Below, piece after piece: positions 44,833 through 53,098 of a DNA stretch of 64,000 bases. Position 1 is the first letter of the stretch. Every line of letters begins with the position of its first letter. The stretch comes from an uncultured Muribaculaceae bacterium (lineage in GTDB: Bacteria; Bacteroidota; Bacteroidia; Bacteroidales; Muribaculaceae): positions 1 to 64,000 of the forward strand of contig CAJUQP010000004.1 of the NCBI GenBank assembly GCA_910588245.1, in the 5' to 3' direction. The position numbers were made by a program, and so were the translations under genes. The notes under the pieces are model-generated. The model ran no database searches and was not told the origin of the DNA. It worked only from the letters and a program-made list of their open reading frames with translations.

Positions 44833-47400
44833 TCAGAACCAGCGTGTGTAGGCGAAGTCCTGACGATGAGGAAGTGCCGGATTGTTGGGATACATGCGGA
44901 GTGCGTAGCGGAATGTGCCTGCATCCTTAGCATGAGTGTTGAGCTCATAGGTGAGCACCGAGCCGTCTTTCTTGACAACCTTAAGGGGCTCCGTACCGAT
45001 AAACTCGCTCTCTCCGTCGTGGTCGCGGTATTTCACGATCTCGACCCCTACTGAATCACCAAGTCCCTTGGTGTCGATAGTACACTTCACATCCACGGGA
45101 TTGCCCGCACGAACAGCAGTCTTTCCAGTAGACCCGTCAGTGATCTGCACGTTGAGCACCTCGATCTGGTTCCACTTTGAAGCCACTTCCTCTTTCCAGG
45201 CCACGATCTCACGAGCCTTGGCATAGTCATTGGCCTTCAGCTGGGCGCTGCGCTTCGACTCGGGCACATACAGACGGCTGATATAATCGTCGAGCTGACG
45301 CTTCATCGTGAAGTGCGGAGCGATATGCCCGATAGAACGCTTGATGCGGTCAATCCATTCAGGGCTGTAGCCTTTGTAGTTCTTATTGAAATACATCGGC
45401 ACGATCTCGTTCTCGAGCATCGAATAGATTGTTGCGGCATCCAGACAGTCCTGCTGCGACTGGTCGGTATAAGTGCGCTTCTCTGTCAGGGCCCAGCCTG
45501 CGAGCTGGTCGAACTTATAGCCCTCATACCACCATCCGTCGAGCACGGAGAAATTGAGCAGACCATTCATCTCAGCCTTCTCGCCTGATGTGCCGGATGC
45601 CTCGAGAGGACGTGTCGGGGTGTTGAGCCAGATATCAACGCCAGTGACGAGGCGTTTAGCCACAATCATATTGTAGTCCTCGAGGAAGATGATCTTGCCA
45701 AGGAACTGAGGCATTCTGGATATTTCCACGATACGCTTGATGAGACCCTGGCCGGCGCCGTCGGCCGGATGGGCCTTGCCGGAGAAGATGAACTGCACGG
45801 GATACTTCTCGTTGTTGACGATCTTGGCCAGACGGTCAAGGTCAGTGAAGAGAAGGTGAGCGCGCTTGTAGGTGGCGAAGCGACGTGCGAAACCGATGAT
45901 GAGGGCGTTGGGGTTGATCTTTTCAAGGATGTTGACCACTGCTCCGGGATCGCCCTGGTTCTTAAGCCATTTCTCTTTGAAATCACGGCGGACGAAGTCT
46001 ATGAACTTGTTTTTGAGGGTCATCCTCATATTCCAGATTGCCTCATCAGGCACATCGAAGATACCCTTCCAAGCCTCGGGATTGCTCTGGTCTTCGAAAA
46101 CCTTCTCACCGAGATTGTCAGCATAGAATTTCTTCCATTCAGAAGCGGCCCATGTGGGCATATGCACACCGTTGGTGACATATTTAACATGGCTTTCTTC
46201 AGGAGCATAACCTTTCCAGACGCCGGCAAACATCTTCTTCGACACCTCGCCATGGAGCCAGCTCACACCATTTGCCTCCTGGCATGTATTAAGTGCGAAC
46301 ACACTCATGGAGAAACGCTCCGGAGTGTCGGGATTCTCGCGGCCCATGTTGATGAGGTCGTTCCAGGAAATGCCGAGCTTTGCGGGATATTCACCGAGAT
46401 ATTTGCCCAGAAGGCTCTCATCGAAATAGTCGTGGCCAGCGGGCACCGGAGTGTGAACCGTATAGAGCGAGCTTGCGCGAACAATCTCGAGAGCCACGTT
46501 GAAGGGGAGTCCGTCTTTCTGCACATAGTCAACGAGACGCTGCAGGTTGAGGAGGGCTGCATGTCCCTCGTTGGCATGATAGAGATCGGTGTGGATTCCA
46601 AGACGATTGAGCATGTATATACCTCCGATGCCGAGCAAATATTCCTGCTTCATACGGTTCTCCCAGTCGCCGCCATAGAGCTTGTGAGTGATCGGACGGT
46701 CGAATTCAGAGTTCATGTCGAAGTCCGTATCAAGCAGATAGAGCTTCATTCGCCCTACGTTGACGCGCCATACATGGCAGTAGATTATACGGCCGGGATA
46801 AGGCACTTCGAGTATCATCGGCTGGCCGTCCTCGCCCATGACGGGCTCGATAGGAAGCTGGTCGAAGTTCTGGGGCTCATAGTTGGCGATCTGCTGTCCG
46901 TCGATAGAAAGAGACTGCGAGAAATAACCGTAACGGTAGAGAAAACCTACCGCAGTCATGGGCACGCGGCTGTCAGAAGCCTGCTTGATATAGTCGCCGG
47001 CAAGCACACCGAGGCCACCTGAATATATTTTGAGGCAGTTGCACAGGCCATATTCCATAGAGAAATAAGACACCGAAGGGATATCATCACGCATCGGCTG
47101 GCTGAGATAATCCTGGAATTCGGCATACACGCCGTTCACGCGCTCCATCATTCGCTCGTCAGAAAGCACCTCTTTGAGGCGGTCAGAGCTGATCTGCTGG
47201 AGAAGCATCACGGGGTTCTCCCCTACTTTGCGCCAGAGATCGTGGTCAAGATCGCGGAAAAGGTTCTTAGCCTCGCTGTTCCATACCCACCAGAGGTTTT
47301 TTGAAAGTTCCTCGAGGGGCTTGAGCTCTTTGGGAAGCTCAGCGCTGACAGTGAGGTTGCGCCACACTGGCTCGTTTGTGTTACTAACCTGAAGTTTCAT
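44833..47400 (-). CDS. glgP: Alpha-glucan (glycogen) phosphorylase, GT35
   Basis: Releases glucose-1-phosphate from alpha-1,4-glucans with PLP. The 855-residue protein belongs to the TIGR02094-type alpha-glucan phosphorylases (short bacterial/archaeal type). It has an N-terminal extension (about 1-90), FSMEYGLCN near 120, NEGHAALL, and the glucan/PLP-site sequence PLEASGTSGEKAEMNG near 605-620. The C-terminal tail of about 110 residues (after 740) is a beta-rich addition found in Bacteroidetes members. It starts 29 nt after the glycogen synthase stop, so synthesis and breakdown are on one transcript. Confidence 0.93.
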   Translation of the reverse strand: MKLQVSNTNEPVWRNLTVSAELPKELKPLEELSKNLWWVWNSEAKNLFRDLDHDLWRKVGENPVMLLQQISSDRLKEVLSDERMMERVNGVYAEFQDYLSQPMRDDIPSVSYFSMEYGLCNCLKIYSGGLGVLAGDYIKQASDSRVPMTAVGFLYRYGYFSQSLSIDGQQIANYEPQNFDQLPIEPVMGEDGQPMILEVPYPGRIIYCHVWRVNVGRMKLYLLDTDFDMNSEFDRPITHKLYGGDWENRMKQEYLLGIGGIYMLNRLGIHTDLYHANEGHAALLNLQRLVDYVQKDGLPFNVALEIVRASSLYTVHTPVPAGHDYFDESLLGKYLGEYPAKLGISWNDLINMGRENPDTPERFSMSVFALNTCQEANGVSWLHGEVSKKMFAGVWKGYAPEESHVKYVTNGVHMPTWAASEWKKFYADNLGEKVFEDQSNPEAWKGIFDVPDEAIWNMRMTLKNKFIDFVRRDFKEKWLKNQGDPGAVVNILEKINPNALIIGFARRFATYKRAHLLFTDLDRLAKIVNNEKYPVQFIFSGKAHPADGAGQGLIKRIVEISRMPQFLGKIIFLEDYNMIVAKRLVTGVDIWLNTPTRPLEASGTSGEKAEMNGLLNFSVLDGWWYEGYKFDQLAGWALTEKRTYTDQSQQDCLDAATIYSMLENEIVPMYFNKNYKGYSPEWIDRIKRSIGHIAPHFTMKRQLDDYISRLYVPESKRSAQLKANDYAKAREIVAWKEEVASKWNQIEVLNVQITDGSTGKTAVRAGNPVDVKCTIDTKGLGDSVGVEIVKYRDHDGESEFIGTEPLKVVKKDGSVLTYELNTHAKDAGTFRYALRMYPNNPALPHRQDFAYTRWF

Positions 47401-47429
47401 TGGTTAAAAAGAATATATTTAGTTTGTGT

Positions 47430-49097
47430 TTAATCGTTTATTCTCTCGTCGCGACGGCGTGTGGCTGTCGCGAAAGCCTCATCGTAGGCTGAAATGAAAA
47501 ATTTCCAATCAGCCCTCTCAGAGGTGGCATATGCGGCACGGGCCGCGACTTTACGTTCCTCTTCAGTGAACCCTGCATATTCCACGATCTGGTCGGCCAG
47601 TACTCCGGCAGCCTCATGATAGTTGGAATCCGTGCGTCCTACAACCTTCACCCCACATGCTGAGATAGAATTGATGAAGTTTGAAAGGATCCACTGGCCG
47701 AAACCACTCTTGTCGGAAGTCACCGTAGGCACACCGAAGGCGATGCTCTCGAGTGGAGTGTAGCCCCAGGGCTCATAATACGACGGGAAGAGCGTCAGGT
47801 CGATGGCGGGAAGAAGATCGTAATATGAAATATCCACCACCCCGTCCTTTCCATCGAGATAACAAGGCACATAGATCACGTCAACGCCATTGCGGAGGCG
47901 TGACTCACGCTCAAGGGCATCAATCCTGCGGGCCACAGAGTCGGAATCCTCGTTGTTAAGGCGATGTGTCATGAAATCGGGATATCCCTTGACCTGTTTT
48001 TTTGCAGCCATCGCCGACAGTAGCTCAATCGAGGGTTCCTTCACCCATGCCGGCACAAGAACAAGTGCAAGTACAGGGCGGCCAGGATTAAGATCCGACA
48101 CAGCGGCAACGGCATCAAGGTAAATGTCGATACCTTTATTACGGTATTCATTACGTCCTGAAGTGGCTACCACAAGAGTGTCGTCAGGAAAGTCACGGCC
48201 CTTAAGAGCGGACGCTATCGAAAGGAGTTTCTCCCGTCCGGCCTTGCGCAGCCTTATGTAGTCGGCTTCGCCCGGCACGAAGTCAGGCTCGAATCCGTTG
48301 GGTGTCACTACCTGCGGACGTATATCGAGGAGTTGCTCGCATTCTTTCGCGGTAATTTCGCTGACTGCTGTGAAGCAGTCGGCCTGATGGGCCGCAGTCT
48401 TTTCAAGGGAATGCTTCGACTCCATGTTCAGCTCGCGGGCCATCTGATCGCCGTTGTAGCCGTTGAAATAATCATAGAGTGGCTTACCGTTTCCGCATAT
48501 GCTGCGGCCAATACTCGTGGCGTGGGTGGTGAATACAGTCCTCGCCTGCGGGTCTGTCATCTTTAGATAAAGAAGACCCATGGCCGTGGTCCACTCATTG
48601 AAATGGCCTATTATATTAGAAGCGTCGACTTTCAAATGCCGAGCAAGCGCATCCATCACTATGGCCGTGGCCACAGCGAAGGCGCATCCTTCGTTATAGT
48701 CGCCGTAGGCATGGAGGGAATCGACCCCGTAGAGTTCCCACATCTTTCCGAAGATTTCGTCAAGATGATCATAAACGCCATCAAACTTCACGAGAAGCAC
48801 CTGAGGCGATCCGGGAATATTCCAACGTCCTGCACGGACAGAAATACCAAAAGGAAGCTTCATGCGAGATGCGCACGACTTCAATAATGTTTTTCTTTCG
48901 ATGAAATATGGAGAAGGATTGGCTTGCGACCACACATCCGGGCCTATGAAGACAAGTTTGTCGCCGAATTGTTGCTGAAGCACTCGAGCTTTAGTGGAGA
49001 GCACAGTATAAATGCCACCAATCTTATTGCAGACTTCCCAGCTCGTTTCCATAAGAAGAGCTATCTGGTCGCGATTGGTTCGCTTTGCTTTCTGCAT
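47430..49097 (-). CDS. GT3-type glycogen synthase
   Basis: Adds glucose from a nucleotide sugar to glycogen. The sequence resembles eukaryotic-type (GT3) synthase rather than bacterial GlgA. Examples are LLMETSWEVCNKIGGIYTVLSTKA at the N-terminus (given as its pattern ETSWEVCNKIGGIY), FTTHATSIGRS, TVSE-like AVSEITAKE, VTPNGF and the C-terminal PSYYEPWGYTPLESIAFGVPT. The 555-residue length is shorter than animal enzymes, which carry regulatory tails. Donor specificity (UDP- or ADP-glucose) is not visible. First gene of the operon. Confidence 0.92.
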   Translation of the reverse strand: MQKAKRTNRDQIALLMETSWEVCNKIGGIYTVLSTKARVLQQQFGDKLVFIGPDVWSQANPSPYFIERKTLLKSCASRMKLPFGISVRAGRWNIPGSPQVLLVKFDGVYDHLDEIFGKMWELYGVDSLHAYGDYNEGCAFAVATAIVMDALARHLKVDASNIIGHFNEWTTAMGLLYLKMTDPQARTVFTTHATSIGRSICGNGKPLYDYFNGYNGDQMARELNMESKHSLEKTAAHQADCFTAVSEITAKECEQLLDIRPQVVTPNGFEPDFVPGEADYIRLRKAGREKLLSIASALKGRDFPDDTLVVATSGRNEYRNKGIDIYLDAVAAVSDLNPGRPVLALVLVPAWVKEPSIELLSAMAAKKQVKGYPDFMTHRLNNEDSDSVARRIDALERESRLRNGVDVIYVPCYLDGKDGVVDISYYDLLPAIDLTLFPSYYEPWGYTPLESIAFGVPTVTSDKSGFGQWILSNFINSISACGVKVVGRTDSNYHEAAGVLADQIVEYAGFTEEERKVAARAAYATSERADWKFFISAYDEAFATATRRRDERIND

Positions 49098-49187
49098 AGT
49101 GTGATTTTAATCTTTTTACCTTAAAAGAGACTTTCATTAAAGTCTCATCGGTCCGCACCCTGTAGTGCGCGGACTTACTATCGGCCG

Positions 49188-49219
49188 CAAAGTTACTAAT
49201 TTTTGCGGAATTAGCCAAA
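49188..49219 (-). promoter_or_regulatory. Promoter of the glycogen operon
   Basis: Read on the minus strand: TTTG (49219-49216), 20 nt, TAACTTTG (49195-49188). The transcript would start near 49181. The roughly 84-nt leader contains an imperfect hairpin (gtccgcgcac / gtgcggac, about 49152-49175). Confidence 0.7.
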
Positions 49220-49267
49220 CTTAGGCATCAAAAATCTGCCGACAAAGCTTATACGGCATATATAAAA

Positions 49268-49296
49268 ACCCGGAAATCGTTTTCACGATTCCGGGT
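49268..49296 (-). terminator. Terminator of the DUF3127 gene
   Basis: Stem acccggaaatcgt / acgattccgggt (one bulged base), followed on the minus strand by a T-run (gggttttta). Confidence 0.75.
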
Positions 49297-49345
49297 CTAT
49301 ACCATCTTATTTATCGACGCCGCCGTCAGAAGGGGACGTCGTCGG

Positions 49346-49762
49346 TCAGAAAGGGAGGTCTTCGTCGTTGCCGGCGGGGGCAGCGGTAAAATTGGGAGCC
49401 GGAGCCGCACCGAACGAGGCCGGAGCCTGAGGCTGTCCATATCCGGGCTGTGGTTCTCCACCATATGCCGGCTGCTGATAACCGGGCTGCTGCTGCACGA
49501 GCTCCTGCGCGGAGTAAACGCTCACATCCGTATACCAACGGCCATTGAACTCCCGGCTCTCTATATCAATGCCGAGACGGTAATCTTTGCCGGTTTCTAT
49601 GCGGAGATTGTCAACTCTGTCGCCAAACGCCTGGATCTTAACTTTCTTGGGATAGTTGCCGAATGTCTCAAGCACCCACTCCTTTTTCTTCCACGGATTG
49701 CCGGCCTTGGATGTGCCTGACTGAAGAGGAAGATCAAGGATGATTTTACCTTCTAATTCCAT
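49346..49762 (-). CDS. DUF3127 protein with SSB-like architecture and DEDLPF tail
   Basis: A 138-residue cytoplasmic protein. Residues 1-about 88 (MELEGKIILDLPLQ ... EFNGRWYTDVSVYS) match the Bacteroidetes DUF3127 family and look like an all-beta OB-type fold. Residues about 90-130 are a Gln/Gly/Pro/Ala-rich flexible linker (QQPGYQQPAYGG). The protein ends NDEDLPF, nearly the same as the acidic DDDIPF tip with which bacterial SSB recruits RecO, RecQ, primase and other partners. I infer a single-stranded nucleic-acid-binding role that docks onto SSB partners. This is not established. It is a single-gene unit with its own terminator, divergent from rsmG. Confidence 0.85.
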   Translation of the reverse strand: MELEGKIILDLPLQSGTSKAGNPWKKKEWVLETFGNYPKKVKIQAFGDRVDNLRIETGKDYRLGIDIESREFNGRWYTDVSVYSAQELVQQQPGYQQPAYGGEPQPGYGQPQAPASFGAAPAPNFTAAPAGNDEDLPF

Positions 49763-50001
49763 TTATATTGTTGTTTTAATTGTCTTTTCTAATTAATTCC
49801 ATCGGTAATATCCCGACAGGGAATGCCGCCCACTCCCAGATGCCATGGTTTTCCCGACTCGCGAAATTACTAAATTTGTTCGGATTAAACAAATGTAATC
49901 GTCTAAACTTTTTCACTATTTTCTTTCAAAGACACAAATATATCACCTCGCAAACTCCACAACAATCAGTCACATCCCCGCAGGGAAATATCACGCGATA
50001 T

Positions 50002-50032
50002 TTTGCAGTCAACGTCATCTTTTATATCTTTG
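50002..50032 (+). promoter_or_regulatory. Promoter of rsmG
   Basis: TTTG (50002-50005), 19 nt, TATCTTTG (50025-50032). The expected transcript start is near 50039. Confidence 0.7.
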
Positions 50033-50036
50033 CGAC

Positions 50037-50111
50037 ATGAACGGCTCCACAGGAACTCCGGCAAGCACACCCGCGGGGATTCCCACACGAACATACACCC
50101 GTTCACCATAA
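50037..50111 (+). CDS. Possible leader peptide of rsmG
   Basis: A 24-codon open frame (MNGSTGTPASTPAGIPTRTY then TRSP) lies immediately after the predicted promoter and stops 4 nt before the rsmG ATG. It is rich in Thr, Pro, Gly and Ser. It could be a leader peptide coupled to rsmG, or chance. Its ATG would lie at the very 5' end of the transcript. Confidence 0.3.
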   Translation: MNGSTGTPASTPAGIPTRTYTRSP

Positions 50112-50115
50112 AACA

Positions 50116-50745
50116 ATGACAGAAACCATTCTGAAATATTTCCCCAGGCTTTCCGACAGGCAGAAAGAACAGTTCGCTGGCATGGCCGATCTATATCCGC
50201 GATGGAATGAGAAGATCAACGTGATCTCAAGAAAGGATATCGACAATGTGGAGGTTAACCATATTCTGCATTCTCTCGCCATAGCCCGATTCATCGATCT
50301 GACACCGGGATCGGCCGTCTTGGATTTCGGAACAGGCGGCGGCCTCCCGGGACTACCTCTCGCTGTGATGTTTCCTGAGGTCTCGTTTCATCTCATCGAC
50401 CGCATAGGCAAGAAGATCAGGGTCGCTTCGGAAATTGCGAAGGTGATAGGCCTGGAGAACGTTACCTTCCAGCATGGCGACTCGGGCGAATGCCATGAGA
50501 AATTCGATTTCGTCGTTAGTCGTGCGGTCATGCCTCAGGACGATCTCGTCAGACTGTCGCGCAAAAACATCTCCGATATCCAGCGCAACGCAATTCCCAA
50601 CGGAGTGATAGCTCTCAAGGGGGGCGATCTCCAGGCTGAAATCCAGGCTTTGAAAGACAGCACGGAAGTCATAGCCATAAAAAATTATTTCTCAGAACCC
50701 TTCTTCGACACCAAGAAGATTGTTTATACTACTGTAAGGAAATGA
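50116..50745 (+). CDS. rsmG: 16S rRNA (guanine527-N7)-methyltransferase
   Basis: SAM-dependent methylation of G527 in the 530 loop of 16S rRNA. The 209 residues contain the family motifs YPRWNEKINVISRKD and the SAM loop VLDFGTGGGLPGLPLAVMFP. The following MBL hydrolase gene starts 50 nt downstream and may be co-transcribed. Confidence 0.95.
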   Translation: MTETILKYFPRLSDRQKEQFAGMADLYPRWNEKINVISRKDIDNVEVNHILHSLAIARFIDLTPGSAVLDFGTGGGLPGLPLAVMFPEVSFHLIDRIGKKIRVASEIAKVIGLENVTFQHGDSGECHEKFDFVVSRAVMPQDDLVRLSRKNISDIQRNAIPNGVIALKGGDLQAEIQALKDSTEVIAIKNYFSEPFFDTKKIVYTTVRK

Positions 50746-50795
50746 ACCATCAGTGATTCACGACGGTTCAAGACAAACCATAAGACCTATTAACT

Positions 50796-51437
50796 ATGGA
50801 AGTAGCTATTTTTCAATTCAGTCTTTTCGGCATTAACACATACGTGGTCTATGATACATCCACGCGTGAGTGCGCGGTGATCGATCCGGGAATAATCAAC
50901 AAAGAGGAAGAGAAAGCCCTCGACAATTTCCTGACTCGCGAGAAACTGAAAGTAACCCAGGTAATCAACACCCATCTGCACCTTGACCATGCGGTTGGCG
51001 ACAATCTTCTTAAAGAGAAATTCGCGGTGCCCGTCAAAGCCCACCCGCTTGACATGCCGCTCGGGGAGAGAATGAAGGAACAGGCCATGATGTTCGGCAT
51101 CGACAGGGATTTCTCCGGAGTCGACATCTCTTCATATCTCACCGACGGCGAGATCATAAAGATCGGCAATGGTGAACTCGAAGTGATATGCGTACCCGGA
51201 CACTCCCCCGGCAGCGTGGCCCTCTACGACAAGGCCGACGGTTTCGTGATTGTCGGCGACGCCCTCTTCCAGGGAAGCATCGGACGCACCGACCTACCCG
51301 GCGGAGACTACCGGACGCTTATCGGAAGCATAACTAAAAGACTCCTCACCCTCCCCGACGACACTGTCGTATATCCGGGCCACGGCGCCCCGACAACGAT
51401 TGGAGAGGAGAAGCGTTCGAACCCTTATCTTGCATAA
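50796..51437 (+). CDS. MBL-fold metallo-hydrolase (glyoxalase II-like)
   Basis: A 213-residue cytoplasmic binuclear zinc hydrolase. The metal-binding motif THLHLDHAVGD (about residues 58-68), CVPGHSPGS (about 130) and VYPGHGAPTT near the C-terminus are intact. It resembles hydroxyacylglutathione hydrolase but lacks the C-terminal glutathione-binding domain, so the substrate is probably another thioester or similar compound. Confidence 0.88.
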   Translation: MEVAIFQFSLFGINTYVVYDTSTRECAVIDPGIINKEEEKALDNFLTREKLKVTQVINTHLHLDHAVGDNLLKEKFAVPVKAHPLDMPLGERMKEQAMMFGIDRDFSGVDISSYLTDGEIIKIGNGELEVICVPGHSPGSVALYDKADGFVIVGDALFQGSIGRTDLPGGDYRTLIGSITKRLLTLPDDTVVYPGHGAPTTIGEEKRSNPYLA

Positions 51438-51469
51438 CTTACAGCGTTACCGTCAATGCGACTAACAAT

Positions 51470-51504
51470 GCGGGGAGGCATCACAATGACAGATGCCTCC
51501 CCGC
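51470..51504. terminator. Terminator between convergent MBL and DUF3108 genes
   Basis: Perfect 12-bp arms gcggggaggcat / atgcctccccgc with an 11-nt loop, followed on the plus strand by taattta. Confidence 0.75.
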
Positions 51505-51540
51505 TAATTTATCCGGATTCTTGTAATGACTGCCGGGATT

Positions 51541-52302
51541 TCATCCCACATAGTAGCATTTCACCTGTCCCACAGGAAGGCTACCTACCACTTGAAGAGG
51601 TATATGCTGGCTATCGGTCGAAATCCATGCATCTATATCGTCGCTCGACTTTTTCTGCCCCTCGGTAGTGAACCTGAATTTAATATGGTATGCCTCCCTG
51701 CGGCTTTTGTCGCGCAACTTAAGGTTTTCCTTTCCCACACATCTTATTGTAAGCGCCTCTACCTTTGAACCTGAGAACATAGTGGCCCTTACGACATTGC
51801 CTGAAGTCAACTGCGAATAATCAATGGTACGCAGAAAATAGAACACGCTCAACATGTCGTAGACAGCGCCTGACGCGGTCAGGGTTTTCTCCCTCTCTGT
51901 CGTATTGCCTTTTTTGTCAGTCTTCACTCTTCTGGCGTGTCCCCCCACAGTATGTCCGGCATAAGTGTAAGTGATATCATCACGGCTGTATTTACCATCT
52001 TCATGGGCAATCTTTGTGTAACGCTCCGGTTTGAGACCCTCCTTTCTAACAGTGCACAAAAGTGTGTCTCTCACCGGATAGAAGCTGTCTGCCCAGGATT
52101 TGGTCTTTCCAGTCAATCGGAGTTTATACCTGTCGCCGGAATTGCGGAGCGTCAGTGTGGCCGTACCGGCATCCTTATGTATGAGGCCCCACTTATACGA
52201 TATGACATAATTCAATGTCTCATCTGAGAAACCCGATGCCATGGCACCGGTGCATCCGAACATAATAATAAGTGAGACGATCAGCAATTTCAATCTGTTC
52301 AT
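51541..52302 (-). CDS. DUF3108 family exported protein
   Basis: A 253-residue protein with a signal peptide (MNRLKLLIVSLIIMFGCTGAMA, with Cys17; possibly a lipoprotein, though the lipobox is poor). The DUF3108 pattern is visible in ETLNYVISYKWGLIHKDAGTATLTL and the later DDIDAWISTDSQHIPLQV. The function is unknown in Bacteroidetes. The start at 52302 is preferred over one ten codons upstream because it exposes the signal peptide. Confidence 0.82.
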   Translation of the reverse strand: MNRLKLLIVSLIIMFGCTGAMASGFSDETLNYVISYKWGLIHKDAGTATLTLRNSGDRYKLRLTGKTKSWADSFYPVRDTLLCTVRKEGLKPERYTKIAHEDGKYSRDDITYTYAGHTVGGHARRVKTDKKGNTTEREKTLTASGAVYDMLSVFYFLRTIDYSQLTSGNVVRATMFSGSKVEALTIRCVGKENLKLRDKSRREAYHIKFRFTTEGQKKSSDDIDAWISTDSQHIPLQVVGSLPVGQVKCYYVG

Positions 52303-52406
52303 ACTATATGTTTTCGATTTTTGACATGTCATTCACCTTTCGGTTTAACTCATAGCAACTCTTTTACCCCCACTCTTCATCCCCATAGTCAGGATTAACA
52401 AAAAAA

Positions 52407-52440
52407 CATGCCTGAACCGCTATGGATGGATTCAGACATG
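52407..52440 (-). terminator. Terminator of trxA
   Basis: Arms catgcctgaa / ttcagacatg (one mismatch), followed on the minus strand by a run of seven T residues. Confidence 0.75.
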
Positions 52441-52523
52441 TTCCTGTCAATTGACTTATGATTAAGGTTTCGGTCTCATTTACTTATGACCCTGACATCA
52501 TACGGACCGGATTCCTCCGGCCG

Positions 52524-52820
52524 TCAGACATACTGGTTGATGATCTGCTCAAGAGCGTCGGCCGACTGCACTCCCGACGCACGCCATTCAAGCTTACCGT
52601 CCTTGAAGATCATCAGCGTAGGCACCGACCTCACGTTGTAGATCGCGGCGAGCTGTTCGTTCTTATCTATATCTATCTTGATAATTCTTGCCTTATCGCC
52701 GATCTTTCCATGAAGTTCTTCAAGAATGGGATGCATCATCTTGCATGGTCCGCACCATGTGGCGAAGAAATCGATAAGCACAGGTTTATCAGATTTGATA
52801 ATGTCTTCAAAATTTTCCAT
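52524..52820 (-). CDS. trxA: Thioredoxin
   Basis: A 98-residue cytoplasmic disulfide reductase. The active site FFATWCGPCKMM has Cys23 and Cys26, and the cis-Pro motif VRSVPTLMIFKDG is present. Start at MENFEDIIKSDKP (52820); the longer upstream frame adds a poorly conserved, non-signal extension. Single-gene unit with a terminator. Confidence 0.93.
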   Translation of the reverse strand: MENFEDIIKSDKPVLIDFFATWCGPCKMMHPILEELHGKIGDKARIIKIDIDKNEQLAAIYNVRSVPTLMIFKDGKLEWRASGVQSADALEQIINQYV

Positions 52821-52987
52821 AATTATATTTTTGAAATTCAAGTATTCATATTCTTGCATGCCGGAGATCCTCAAGCGCCAAGGCATCCGGACATAGCCTT
52901 ACATTCAAACACATATTTAAAACAACCATATCCACCTGATTGTTTACCTACACAATTATGTTTTTCACAAAAATTATCACGAAAATC

Positions 52988-53018
52988 TTTGGCATCTCAG
53001 TCGAAATGTGTATTTTTG
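52988..53018 (+). promoter_or_regulatory. Promoter of the second glutamine synthetase gene
   Basis: TTTG (52988-52991), 19 nt, TATTTTTG (53011-53018). The start at 53099 then has a leader of about 75 nt. The longer in-frame reading from 52940 would start upstream of the promoter and is rejected. Confidence 0.65.
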
Positions 53019-53098
53019 CAATCAGAAAAGGGCGTCATCTCCCAGAGATAACTCCTTTTCATATCAAAAAGTCACACAAACCTATAAAAAATCATTCC

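Noticed and set aside
52940..53098. 53-codon N-terminal extension of the second glutamine synthetase
   Set aside because: It would begin upstream of the predicted promoter and has no family similarity.
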